Shown in pieces: positions 13,368 to 24,908 of a DNA stretch of 64,000 bases (position 1 is its first letter; each line of letters starts with the position of its first letter). Source of the DNA: Pithys albifrons albifrons (lineage: Eukaryota; Chordata; Aves; Passeriformes; Thamnophilidae); contig NC_092462.1 of NCBI RefSeq assembly GCF_047495875.1, positions 34,604,523 to 34,668,522 on the forward strand. Reading direction: 5' to 3'. The notes under the pieces are model-generated. The model did no database searches. It had not been told where the DNA came from and was given only the letters and a program-made list of their open reading frames with translations. The position numbers and the translations under genes were made by a program.

Positions 13368-13720
13368 GCCTGTGACAGGGGAAGCCTAACTGAAATCACT
13401 GCTCAAATAATTAAAGACTTGACCACACCTGCCCTGCTTTTAAATAATTAAATGATGCTGGTATACACTGGGGAAGAACCTGGGAGACTTACCCAAAAGC
13501 TTTGGCCTACATGTCCCCTGCTCTGTTTATGTATGCATAGAAAACAAACACAAATGAACTCTTAACAACTTTACCTCCTCATAACGTATTCGTGGTGAGA
13601 ACGTAGAAGGTGATGGTAAACAAGGTTACAATTGCTAATTGGCTTTAAATATAAGGAAAATCAATAAGATTGGCCTGAGGTGGCATAGCTTCTGAGGCCA
13701 CTGACAGCTTAGGCTGATCC
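13368..13720 (+). repeat. Copy A of an unclassified dispersed repeat
   Basis: By eye this segment aligns, gapped and diverged, with 53,100-53,510 in the same orientation. Shared landmarks in order are: a TGTGACAGGGG-like start, a GAAG-CCCAAA-like block, a tATGCA-AgAAAA block, taAC-ta-TcgTGGTGAGA, GTtACAA..CTAATTG-CTT, and a final GGCAaCTTA-cCTGA-like block. The TG start and ~400-700 bp scale fit an LTR, but no polyadenylation signal or matching end could be fixed. Confidence 0.55.
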
Positions 13721-14396
13721 TGTAAACTGGAAAGCAATAAATAGTTAAAACAATTGCCCTGTAGGGCCGCATGCAGCATTGAGCAGAAGGATGTGGAACA
13801 TCAACATAATAAGGAACAGTTCCTATAACTTTAACATAAACAGACACTATAATTTAATATAATTTATTTTACTGGGTGAATAACACTCCACCTTTGAAAA
13901 TTTCATTCCTCTGTATTCTCTCTCCCACAGTTTCATTCACAGATACACATTGTTGGACTACAATATTAAAGTTACTACTAGATTTCAAAAAGCAGTGTCT
14001 ATAGAGAATTTTGTAGGAATAGTATTGCAGATTTCCTACCTGATTCTGCAGCCTGATTAATAAAATCTACTTCATAGTTTTACAAATAAGAATTCAGATG
14101 AAACCAACTCTCTATTTTGAGATAATTACCCCTTTCCTCACATGTAGCTTTTTAGTATTGAAATACACAATTTTCTTATAACAAATTAAAATATAGATTT
14201 TAAACATCCCCTCACTCCCTGGAAGATTAACATTTCAAGGCTTACATTGTTAAGGGAAACCTAGACGGGCCCTATTTCACAGGGTTTTCATCAAGGAAAT
14301 TACACTACTTTGATAAAAATTAGGTAGCCAAACACTTCAAACTCAGATTGAGGTATCTTTCTTGTTCAGAAATTAAATTTGGGTTTTTATATAAAG

Positions 14397-14462
14397 ATCA
14401 CAGATTTAAGGAATGGTCTGAGCTGGACGGGACCTTTAAAGATCATCTAGTGATATATCATT
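14397..14462 (-). mobile_element. CR1 LINE 3'-end remnant
   Basis: Read on the + strand, this matches the inverted CR1 3' end: a 'cacag-tt-aggaatgg' stretch, then 'gagctggacgggacctttaaagatcatctag'-like sequence (only part is recognisable; the longest clean match is about 20 bases). It is severely truncated, and the solo LTR begins ~80 bp further on. Confidence 0.75.
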
Positions 14463-14543
14463 TCTACACTATTCAGAACTTTCACATAGCGTAACCTAAA
14501 GTTAAACCCCATCTTCTCAGTTTATCATCATTGGTGGAAAACC

Positions 14544-15087
14544 TGTACTGGTTTTGCCTGGAATAGAGTTAAATTTTATCAAAGTAGCTAGCACGGGGCT
14601 ATGTTTTAGATTTTTGTTGGAAACAGTGCTGACAACACACTGACATTTCATAGTTGCTAAGCAAGGCTTCTATCAAGGCTTTGTCTGCTCCTCACCCCAC
14701 CCCACCAGCAAGGAAGCTGTGGGTGCACAAGAATCTGGAAGGAGACACAATGAGAACAGCTGAACCTCACTGATCCTACCCTATTGTGTCATGCTGAAAG
14801 AAGGAGGAGGAAGCAGAAGCATTTAGAATGGTGTTTGTCTTCCCAAGTAACCATTGCACATGATGGAGCCTGGATTTCCTGGAGTTGGTTGAACGTCTGC
14901 CTGGTCATGGGAAGCAGTGAATGAATTCCTCATTTTGCTTAAGTATTTGGCTTTTGCCCTGCCTATTAAACTGTCTTTATCTCAATCCATGATTTTTCTC
15001 ACCTTTCCCCTCTGCTTCTCTTCCCCATCTCACTGTGAGAAAGTGGCTGAGGGGAGGCGAGGCTGAGCTGTCCACCTGGGTTAAACA
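14544..15087 (+). mobile_element. Solo LTR of an avian endogenous retrovirus
   Basis: It starts TGTACTGGTTTTG and ends near GGGTTAAACA, matching a well-known songbird ERV LTR family. Landmarks in order are 'ATAGAGTTAAATTTT', 'GTAGCTAGCACGGGGCTATG', a 'CACCCCACCCCACCAGC' block, 'GTTTGTCTTCCCAAGTAACC', and the polyadenylation region 'CTATTAAACTGTCTTTATCT' with an ATTAAA signal. No internal retroviral sequence flanks either side, so this is a solo LTR left by recombination. It lacks an obvious TATA box in U3. The 3' edge is degraded, and I could not resolve a target-site duplication. It is unrelated in sequence to the LTRs at 37.9 and 44.0 kb. Confidence 0.85.
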
Positions 15088-17304
15088 GAAAAAGGAAAAA
15101 TCCCTCACTTTTCATTGTTTGTTCAATTATATTCTGGAACAACCATTGGACTGCCATTACCTTGCCCAGTCAACATCTATAGATCAGATGTGGCAACCTG
15201 GGATCTGACTATGTCAAACAGATAATTCATAAACTTATTTTACTTTCTCTTGGAGAAGCAGATGGTACCATTTTGCTTGCATATAAAAAAGTCCTTCCTT
15301 AGAGTTAAATTAGATGCTTGATCATTTGCCATGACTTCTAAATTTCATTTGCATATACAAACACAAATTATCTAGTTAATCCCCTGTCTATACTTCCACA
15401 TATATTTCCCCATAATTCCAGTGGGAAATACAATAGGGAAAAGTGGTATGTACTAATAACTACAATGCAGCACTAAGTATGTGCTCATGTGCCGTAAACA
15501 TCATGTGTTTAACATGATGTACTGAATCAAGGACCAGTCCACGCCCTATGCAGAAGAGGCTGCACATAACAATTAAGAACATACATTACAATAATGCTCA
15601 ATTTCTGAATTAAGACCAAGAGAAACACTAGGCACTGTGCAAAGACAGGCAGACACAGAAATGTTTTGAGTCAAGTTGCTTAATCAATGTCAATACATAT
15701 TTATGTATTCTCACAAAAACCATTTGAACCAACCATATATATATGCTTAGAGAATCCCAATATAAATGGAGACAAGTGATTAATGAAGAAATAATTTTAA
15801 AATGCATATTTTCAATTACATCCATTGTCCTTTCAGAAGACAAAAACCTGCAAATACTATTGCATAAAATTATGAGGTTTCAAGTTCTAGAGTCTTTTCA
15901 TGTATGAAAATAAAATTACTGTTCCTTCCCCAATTCGAGAAAATATCAGAGAAAGGGAAAAATCAAAAAAGTATGAGATTGCATATAAGAATAGAAAAAA
16001 AATGTAGAGCATAATCTGAAATTCTAAGATTTCGCTGAATATCTTCTTTAGAAGAGATAGATGTAATAGAGTCTACATGAAATAGAAAAACAAAGAAACA
16101 TATGAGAAAATAATGAAAAGAGTAGGAATTATCAAGAAAAAACCCACTTTCTAGAAAAAGAAAGTTAACAACAAAAGAGTCTTTTTGCTAAATAAATATA
16201 AAAAATAGTAAATGAAAATGAAAAGAGGAGCAATAATAATTTGAATAGATACAGTCTTCATGTATTGATCAAAAACTTAACAGAGTCTAGAGGTTTGGTC
16301 TCAAAACTAGAATAGCAGCTACAAAAAGTATCAATAAAGTGATTTTAAATCTATGTGATAAGATGCATGTGTTACGGGAAAGGAAATAACTGGTGTCACA
16401 ATTGTTAAGAACAGGAAGCTTGATCTGGAATATGCACAACTGTCACTCCTGTTCAAACTGGAGCATGAATAGACAAGATCTTTTACAATAGCCATGGGAA
16501 CATGAAACCTATTAGAAAAAGGGAGAATAAAATTGAGAAGTTATATTACAGGTCTCTCAAAATAAATCTTATAATGAATTTTACAAAGGATAAGCCTTCA
16601 AAGTTTAGAAAAATGTATATACAAACAAACAGATAATAAATTTAGCTTGAATGATTTCTAGCTATTGGAGAAGCAAAGTAAATTCCAGATTTATGTCACA
16701 GAACACCAACTTAATGGACTATATGAAATTATTTTAGTTTGAGAATAAACCCCTACATCCTATGAATCTAAAATTACCAGTACAAACCCATAAATCCAAC
16801 AAATTTTAATATTTAACAATATTTTTTGAGAAGTCATCCCTCATGTGATGATAGAATGACTCAAAATTTTAAGGTATAGTCAGAACCAGGAAGCTAGAGT
16901 TCCACCTAAACTGAACAAAAAGGATTTAGTCTTCAAATAAAGTAGACTAAGGTGATAAAGTCTGGGGATACTATTACAATCAAGTTGAAAATAGTAATGG
17001 AAAATGTTTCTAAGAATACTTAGTTGAATTTTGTTAAAATATTTCAGAATTTATTCAATTTGGATGAAGCTAGAACATCTTAACATCAAATAAAATGAAA
17101 TGGTGTAACTGATTTGATCAAACTCTTTAAATATATTTCAGTGAGGTAATTTCTTTTGTATTTTTTCCTGTGCTGCTGTTCAGTATTCCATTTACTTACA
17201 TAATGAAAAAAGCAATTTGTTAATGATCATAACCTGCTTCCTACTTCACAAGCTTCCTTCTTTCTTCCACTAGAAGAAAAAAATTTCTTTCCATAAAAAT
17301 GAAC
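15088..17304. other. AT-rich unique sequence, no gene seen
   Basis: No coding frame, RNA gene or identifiable repeat was found. A minor 9-bp inverted repeat with a 5-nt loop occurs at 15498-15520. Confidence 0.6.
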
Positions 17305-17685
17305 TGGGAAGCCTGCCATGTGAGGAAAGGCTGAGGGAACTGGTTTTTCTCAGCCTTGAGAAAGGAAAGCTTATAGGAGATCTTATCATCATGTTGCAGT
17401 ATTTCAAGGGTGGCTACAAAGAAGATGAAGACTCCCTTTTTACAAAGAGTCACAAGGAAAAGACAAGAGGTAATGGGTATAAGTTACTCTTGGGGACACT
17501 CAGATTAGATACAAGAGGAAAGTAGCTTGTAATGAGAATAATGAGCCATTGAAACAATCTCTGGACACTTTAAAGATTCGGCTGCAAAGGGTGCTGGGCC
17601 ATCTTGTCTAGACAGTGCTTATGCTGAGAAAGAACCAGATGACCCTTGAGATTCCTGCCAACCTGGTATTCTATGATCTTATGAA
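17305..17685 (+). mobile_element. CR1 LINE 3' fragment
   Basis: Collinear CR1 3' landmarks on the + strand are 'gaggaaaggctgagggaactgg', 'agaggtaatgggtataag', 'aggaaagtagcttgta', 'gagattcctgccaacctggt', and the terminal 'attctatgatcttatga'. The copy is diverged and 5'-truncated, with no open reading frame retained. Confidence 0.85.
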
Positions 17686-18892
17686 AAATTATTGAGACTT
17701 CCTTGCAATTTTCTTTGCATTTACCTTTGGAAAAATGGCATTTTCAAGTTCCTACTTTGGGGGCTATTTTTAAATGGAAAGCCTTTTAAGAAGCCTTAGC
17801 TGAAGTTCTGAAATATAGAAGACATTCTGCTGAATCAGAAGTGCACACAAAAGGCATGCGGCAGAGCTGAAAAAAAGATGCAGCCTACATTGCACTTTGC
17901 TTCCTACAGTCTAAGAAAGCAAAGAGCTTACCAAATAAACCCACACAATGGGAATCAGGTCCACAGAGGAGCTGGAATGCACTGAAAAAAGGAAGGTTAA
18001 TTTCAAAAGAAGGGACTTGAACAGTTTACCATAAGTCAATCTGTACACTTAGAACAAATAATTTGTTACATTCTTTACTTTCTGCTGTTTCATTATTTTT
18101 CATTTTCCAGTGATAAAGTCTGTATCTTCACTCAAAACCAGATGGAAAATTTTTCAATATTGAAAGGCAAGACTACTAAGCAAAATCAAAATTTATTTGA
18201 AACAAGATTTCAGATTAAAAATGTTACAAGTAAAATAAGGAACTTCAGTCAAGAGCCTGCAAGTTGGAAAGACATTGCCAGCAAAACCTTATACTGCATA
18301 TCATTTACTTCAGAAATGAGGGAAATATAAACTAATGGTTAAGAGCTCAGGAAGCATAGAAAATGAAGAGGAAAACTTGGCAGGCCTCAACAGATATTAT
18401 TGCTTTATTTCATGTTGTGAAGATTATTAGTCTATAACCAATCATGACATTAGACTCACAATATCTTCCTCAGCTGTTTATATCTCTCACTTTCTTACAT
18501 CATCAACTAAGCAGCAGTCTATACAGCTGCATGCAAACTTATTTTCGAATGTGTTTTAGTATTAATAAAGTTAAAAGATGCTAATTCTCTGGATTCAACA
18601 GTTCTGAGCTGTTTTCCCACTTCATCATTTCTAAATCCCATCTGATACATTGGATTGGAATGCTTATCTCTGGAATATCAAACCAAATTAAATGCTGACT
18701 CGCAGTCAAGCAGAAATCAAAATATGCAAATTTCCACATATCTCAAATCCTTAACAGCTACCTCGTATTACTGTAATACCTAAATAGTAAAAGTAATTTA
18801 ATAAAATGTAAAACTAAAATTGCAATAGTAATTAAATGTGGCAATAATATACATTAAGTTTACTTTTTCATAGAATTATTGCTATTTAATTT
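17686..18892. other. AT-rich unique sequence, no gene seen
   Basis: Only short open frames of no recognisable type occur between two CR1 copies of opposite orientation. Confidence 0.6.
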
Positions 18893-20110
18893 CAAAGAAA
18901 CAAAGAATTTGCCAAGTTGGAAGGGACCCACAAGACTTATTGGGTCCAACTCTTAGCCCTACACAAGACCATTCCCAAGAGTCACACCATGTGCCTGAGA
19001 GTATCATCCAAACACTTCTTGAACTGGTGGGTTTGGTGCTGTAACTACTTCCCTGGGGAGCCTGTTCCAACATCCAACCACCCTCTGGGTGAAGACCCAT
19101 TTTCTAATGTCCAGTCTAAACTTCCCCTGACATTACTTCAGGCCATTCCCTCAGGTCCTGTCACTGGTCACCACAGAGAAGAGATCAGTGTCTGCTCCTC
19201 CTCTTCCCCTCTTCCCCTCATGAAGAGGGCTCTTCATACAGCTTCCCCTCAAGGCCCTTCACCATTTTTGTTTCCCTCCTTTGGACACTCTCTAAGAGCT
19301 TAATATCTTTCCTATATTGTGATGCCCAGAATTGCACACAATATTCAAGGTGAAGCCGCCCCAGTGCAGAGCAGAGTGGGACAATCCCCTTCCTTGACCG
19401 GCTGGCAATGCTGTGCCTGATGCCCCCCAGAACAGGGTTGGCCCTCCTGGCTGCCAGGGCACTGCTGACTCACATTCAACTTGCCATTGACCAGGATCCC
19501 CAGGTCTCTTTCCATGGCACTGCTTTCCAGCATCTTGTTCCCCAGTCTGTGCGTAATCTGTGGTTGCCCCATCCCAGTGCAGGATGCAGCACTTTCCCTT
19601 GTTAACTTTATATGTTTGGTGCAGCCCTCTAGTATGTTGAGGTCTCTCCGTAGGGCCTCTCTCCCTTCAAGGGAGTCGCCATCTCCTCCCAGTTTTGTGT
19701 CATCTGCAAACTTGCTTTATATCCCTTCCAGTCCTGTGTCATTTACGAAGATGCTGAAGAGCACAGGGCCTCAAATGGAGTCCTGTGGAACCCCACTAGG
19801 GACAGGTCACCAGTCTGATGTAACCCCATTCACTATCGCCCTCTGTGCTTGACCTGTGAGGGAATTGCCTACCCATCACATGATGTGTTTATCCAGCTGT
19901 GTGCTGGACATTTTGTCCAGTAGGATACTGAGAGACAGTATCAAAAGCTTTACTGAAATCCAAAAAGATTCCATCAACTGGCTTCCCTTGATCAACTGGA
20001 TGGGTTATCTTTTCATAAAAGGAAATCAGGTTGGATAAGTAGGACTTTCCTCTCATGAAGCCACACTGGCTGGGACCATTGTCTTTCAGGTGAACTTTCA
20101 TTTCTCCGGA
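18893..20110 (-). mobile_element. Truncated CR1 LINE retaining part of ORF2 (reverse transcriptase)
   Basis: This is a 1.2-kb 5'-truncated CR1 on the - strand. The 3' UTR end lies at the left ('aagttggaagggacccacaag'). Translating the - strand from 20,101 gives the CR1 reverse-transcriptase motif FLDFSKAFDTVS, then SGVPQ-like and FADDTKL-type motifs (about 19,700), and then the MERDLG-LV-GKLN stretch near 19,500. These are the usual order of the RT palm and thumb. Several stop codons and frame changes interrupt it. It is fossil coding sequence for an endonuclease/RT polyprotein that once mobilised CR1, with no present activity expected. Confidence 0.9.
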
Positions 20111-23100
20111 AGTAAAGTATTCTAGATGAAATCTAGATGAAATTGAGCTATACTAACAATTTCGGGTATATAGGAAACTATAAAATTTTCCTCTCTTAAC
20201 ACTGCCTTTTTGTGTTCTCCCCTGTAGCAGAAACTTACATTCTATATATTTCACCATTGAACACAATAATTTTGTCACATTACATAGGGGCTTCTTTCAC
20301 CAAAACTTCAACAACTTTCAAGCAGACCACTGCCTCCTTAATTATAACTGTTTGGAATACCACATTTTATCCGTGGTTAGGAATAATTATTCACCTTTCA
20401 GCTTAGATGTCATCCTGTCCATGTGCAACAGCTGGAGGGTAGTACTTCCTAATCACTCATGCTGCTTAGGATAAAAAAATATAGTGCCTATTTTATACTT
20501 ATTAATCAAATTGGAGCAGGCAAATTTAACTGAATATGTTCCAAATAATCAGTCTTGCTGTAGTCTGGAAAAGTCAGTATAATTAAAACAAGTAAACAAG
20601 TAGACAATTTTTGCTCTTAGATGTGGGGCAGTTTGAAGCCTTTACATACAAGTACCAGTTCTTACTCACCTGGGCAGGTCTAGTGATGCAAGTGGTTTTA
20701 TCTCAATGGACAAAAATCGCAGGGTTAAAATTCTTGTAAATGAGTAACTTTATTGAATTTCATATGATTCCTGTTAACTCTGCTATGTAAACTGTTGACT
20801 TTTCATTGCCTGAGCATCTATTATCAATAGCTTTTCATGCTATCTCAACCATCTCTTGCAACATCATGTTTAACATATGAAGACAGTTTTGAAGTCCAGT
20901 TAACATAAGTTTAGACATACTATACGTTGTTCCTGTTACAGGCAGGAACAGAGCAAATGAGGTACCTTTAGGTAATGTCCAGCTGTATTCATCAGAGACC
21001 AGATGCCATTGCACTGATTAAGATCACAAAGAATGTAAGTAATCCGTATTAGGTCATCTCCTGCTTAAAGACACTACCATTCACAAAACATCAATACTGA
21101 TTTATAGACAGCATGCAAGTCAGAATGGACCATGCATAACAAAAAATGTGAAAAAAGCAAATGGAAAGAATAAATAGCTGTAGTATCAAAGGGTTTCACA
21201 TACTGAGGTAATGCAAGCAGTGGCAAAAAATACAAATTTTAAAATAAACTTCACCTCTGAAGTTCATCTGAGCATGCCAACATCATGAAATGCAACTTTT
21301 CACTCACCAAAGAAGAGTTATGTGAAGCATCACCTGAGACCTCGGGTGTTCTTGTGCTGTTTGGAAGTCTGTGAGGATTACGAGCTATCGCTTGGCACCA
21401 GCCCAACATTTTGTCCTTCCACTTATCCCTTCTCAATTTCTGAAATTCTGAAAATAATTTAGATTCCCTGAAACATTGACACTTTGAATCATTGTGTGCA
21501 TGTCTCTGGATGCATGCCTTTAAAAACAGCTTTTAAAGTTATATCTGAGCAAGCTATTAAACACATTTTTAAAATAACACATTTATTTAAAGTATTCCAA
21601 AAAGTTATACTGTGCAGGTTAGAAAAGAGCTAGGCACTTTCAGCACACTTCACATGCTTTATACTATTTCAGTGTCAGCAAACACAGTGCTTTCTCTCCC
21701 TGTTAAATCTTTCTCAACTTGTCATTTTAATCAAAACAGTGTTATTTTAAAGGGATTTTATTACAAAATAACTGTGAGACCAGCTTCATCTGAAAAAACA
21801 TACAGCATTTGGATGCAAAACCCCACATTCCCTGAGACAACTAGAAATAGTCCTAAAGCAATAGCAGATACTAAATGCAAATCAACAGTGTAAGAACATA
21901 TAAACATGTATGCACTCATGTCTGGACACACCAGAATCCCTGGCTCATTTTGAAGTGCTAGATTAGGAGGCATTGTAAATAGCAAAAAGTAATGTACACA
22001 CAACAGCAATAAGTGCTAATTGTCAACTGCAAAATTGCATCTGAACTTGTTTTTAGTTTCTAACGATAAAAATACCTTCTCAGTAACACTAACACATCGA
22101 GAAAATGTATCACTAGTAAAGTGTGGGTTTAAGTGTAAGAAACCTTCATAAGCATGTTTAAAATTTCACAATCTATTTTTTCTCATCTGACACTAGTAAT
22201 GGGGGTATTCAGTGCAAAACTTTGCTGATTAATTGGAAAAAATAAATTTGAGCAATTTTATTCTCCATAACACTGAAGCAATTTCTAATCCGGCTGTTTG
22301 TAACATTTTTAATTTAACACTTGTTACTCCGTACCATCATGAAACAGAGGAAACAAAAAGATTAATCTAACAGATTGAGTCCCTGGCAGTGGGAGGTTAG
22401 CGCTACACTGGATAAGACTGGATCACACATACAATAAAGCTAAAGACCTTACATGGGACAGTAGTACCTATGTGAACTCACTGAATATTATGCCCCTTTA
22501 AAGTAGGTTTATTTTTTTTCTGCAATACATCTCCATGCAGAACCCAAGGTATGTTTGTATTTAATGCAGTCATTCATCCTCCCAGGTTCTGAGTCTGACA
22601 AATTACAGCCCCTTCTTGAATAACTACAGCTCTACCATTTCCATCCTTGACCATTAAAATATAATTTTCAAAGTATGAAGTGCACCAAGCTGTATTCCCC
22701 ACACAACCTCATGGAACTGTTTGGAATAAGTGGAAATTAGTCTTAGCTATATTGCACTGGAGATGATTAGGTCAGTAAGTCTACAGATGAATTGATTCTT
22801 ATAATTTTTCAGTCTCTTAAAATCTTAACATGACATAAAGTACTTTCTAGTAAAGCATTAATAACATGAAGACTGCCACACAGCTTGTTGACTGTCTACA
22901 GAGTCAAAGCCATTTTTTCTATATAAAATATGTCAGTATCAGCTTAAAAGATCTCAGTCCCCAGGGCACAAACACAACATCACAAAGGCTCCACAATGAG
23001 AAACCCAGCTGATGCTTCCACTAAACCCATTGTCACCAGTTTAGCCACAGTTACAATTTCCACTGGATCCACCATCTTGTAAGCCCTACAAGGCTGTTTA

Positions 23101-24402
23101 TTTTCCTTAGTTCTATAAATGCACCTATAACTTCACATACTAAATTGGATGTTTTTAAGAGTAAGGAAAGTAAACAGTTTGTGCATTTAAGCAATCTGTA
23201 CACAGATATGAAAAACAAATCCATGTTTTAAATGCTTCTCATTGCATATCCAACATACCATGAAGTATATATAGGTAAAACTGGAGAAAAAGCATCAGGA
23301 GGAGCATATGCACATGTCCTTCTCAGCAACTTGGAAAAGTATGTACTTAACAAGGGACAACCAATCAGAATTTTCAGGTATTTTTAAGGTTCCACTGCAA
23401 ATTCTAGATAATTTCTTTATCACGTGCTCGAATACTTTTTACCAACCAAGCAAGACTGAAAAACAGTGGAGTCTGACTTCTAATAATGTTGGGTTGAGAA
23501 AAAAATATCCTTAAAAAAATTAAAAACAAAACCAAACCACAAAATACTTATTAGGATTAAACCTGATAATTTTCGAAGCCTTTTCCAGAAGAATACTAAA
23601 TAAATATTACATCCCAGAAGAATGTAATTATAAGTTTTTTGCTTGCTATTTCTGAAAAGATCACACACTTCACTATTCCTCTGAATGCACACTATGAACA
23701 AGGTGGCTGCACATTCAACTTGTGCATCTCAGTACTTGGGAGCCCTTTACTGCTTTTCTGAAGAAAGTATATGAATTGAGAAAGGGGGTGGGGAGAAGGC
23801 TATAACTTCTAAGAAAGTCTTCACTTTGTTTCAATCATTCATTAAAAAATAATTCTCTCTAGAACAAGAATATCCAATCTTCCTATAACTAAAAAAACCC
23901 ACCCAAATCCCAATATTTAAATGGGCACTCATACACTTCTTTCTCCAGACTGAAAGCACACAAACATGTTTTTGCAAAGACAGTAAAATAAGCTAATAAA
24001 CATAAGTGGTTGAAAAGACACTCTAAATAAAACTTATGGTTCCCAAGTTTCTAAAGCTCTAAGGTCAGATTGAAAGCCTGCTACACCTACTGATGAGCAG
24101 CAGCTCACATAAATAGTTAACTGAAGCTTCCTTTTGAACCATCACTCTTGATCACTTATTAAGAGGTAAAATTTCAGGTCTTCACCAAAGACCCTTTCTA
24201 GTACTCTATTAGTTCTGATGAATTATTATCTTGTTGTTACTATAGGCTTATATTTTAATATAGCTTTTAGTATCAGGCTACTTTCTTTGTTTCTGATTGT
24301 CTATCTAATTTTCAAGTAAACTTTTATCAGAAATGAAGCTATATTGCTGCATGTTAAAGTACACAGTGAATTCTTCCAGGGATATATTTAGTGGAGAGAA
24401 TC
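20111..24402. other. AT-rich unique sequence, no gene seen
   Basis: Many short open frames are present and none is recognisable. I see no repeat family by eye. Confidence 0.55.
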
Positions 24403-24433
24403 ATACTCCATGATTGCTAGAATCATGGAGTAT
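24403..24433. repeat. Perfect 13-bp inverted repeat with 5-nt loop
   Basis: Positions 24403-24415 are exactly complementary to 24421-24433, with GCTAG as the loop. The stem does not extend further. No gene context gives it a role. The palindrome could stem from replication template switching. Confidence 0.85.
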
Positions 24434-24756
24434 TCACATTTGGGATAGATATAAGCCAATTCAACCTGAGAATACAACTCTACACATACCAGAAAAGCAT
24501 ACAACATATTATAATACATAGTTTGACTTTGATCACACATGAAGTGAAATAATAATTTAGTCTAGGGAATATTCTACGAGATGACTCTGCACAGGTGAAA
24601 TGACAAAGAACCACAAACTCCTTAGAACTGACAAAAAAAACCACAAACCCCAGGCAACAGCTGTATTTCAATATGACAAAGGTAACTACTTGAAGTTATT
24701 AAGTTATGAGTCTCTACTCAGTTGAGACAGGTATACATAATTTTAATGACTTTTAG

Positions 24757-24908
24757 GCAGGTCCTCTGCAACATCAGCTGGAAAGCAGTCTACACTCACA
24801 AAGTTTTACAGCTTTTGAAGACCAGCATGTGACATCTACAGGCTGCAACAGCCCTTCAAAGATTTGCAAGGAGACCATTCCAAGAAGCGACACCACCATC
24901 ATCACTCA
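24757..24908 (+). other. Weak candidate exon (open segment between splice-like sites)
   Basis: An acceptor-like TTTTAG (24751-24756) is followed by 152 bases that are open in the frame starting at 24757. The frame closes only at the TAA overlapping a strong donor-like GTAAGTG (24909). The encoded ~50 residues are Ser/Thr-rich with no family I recognise. The polypyrimidine tract is weak and no neighbouring exon was found, so chance is quite possible. Confidence 0.2.

Noticed and set aside
18917..19852. + strand frames of 123-128 codons
   Set aside because: They are antisense readings of the CR1 element at 18,893-20,110.
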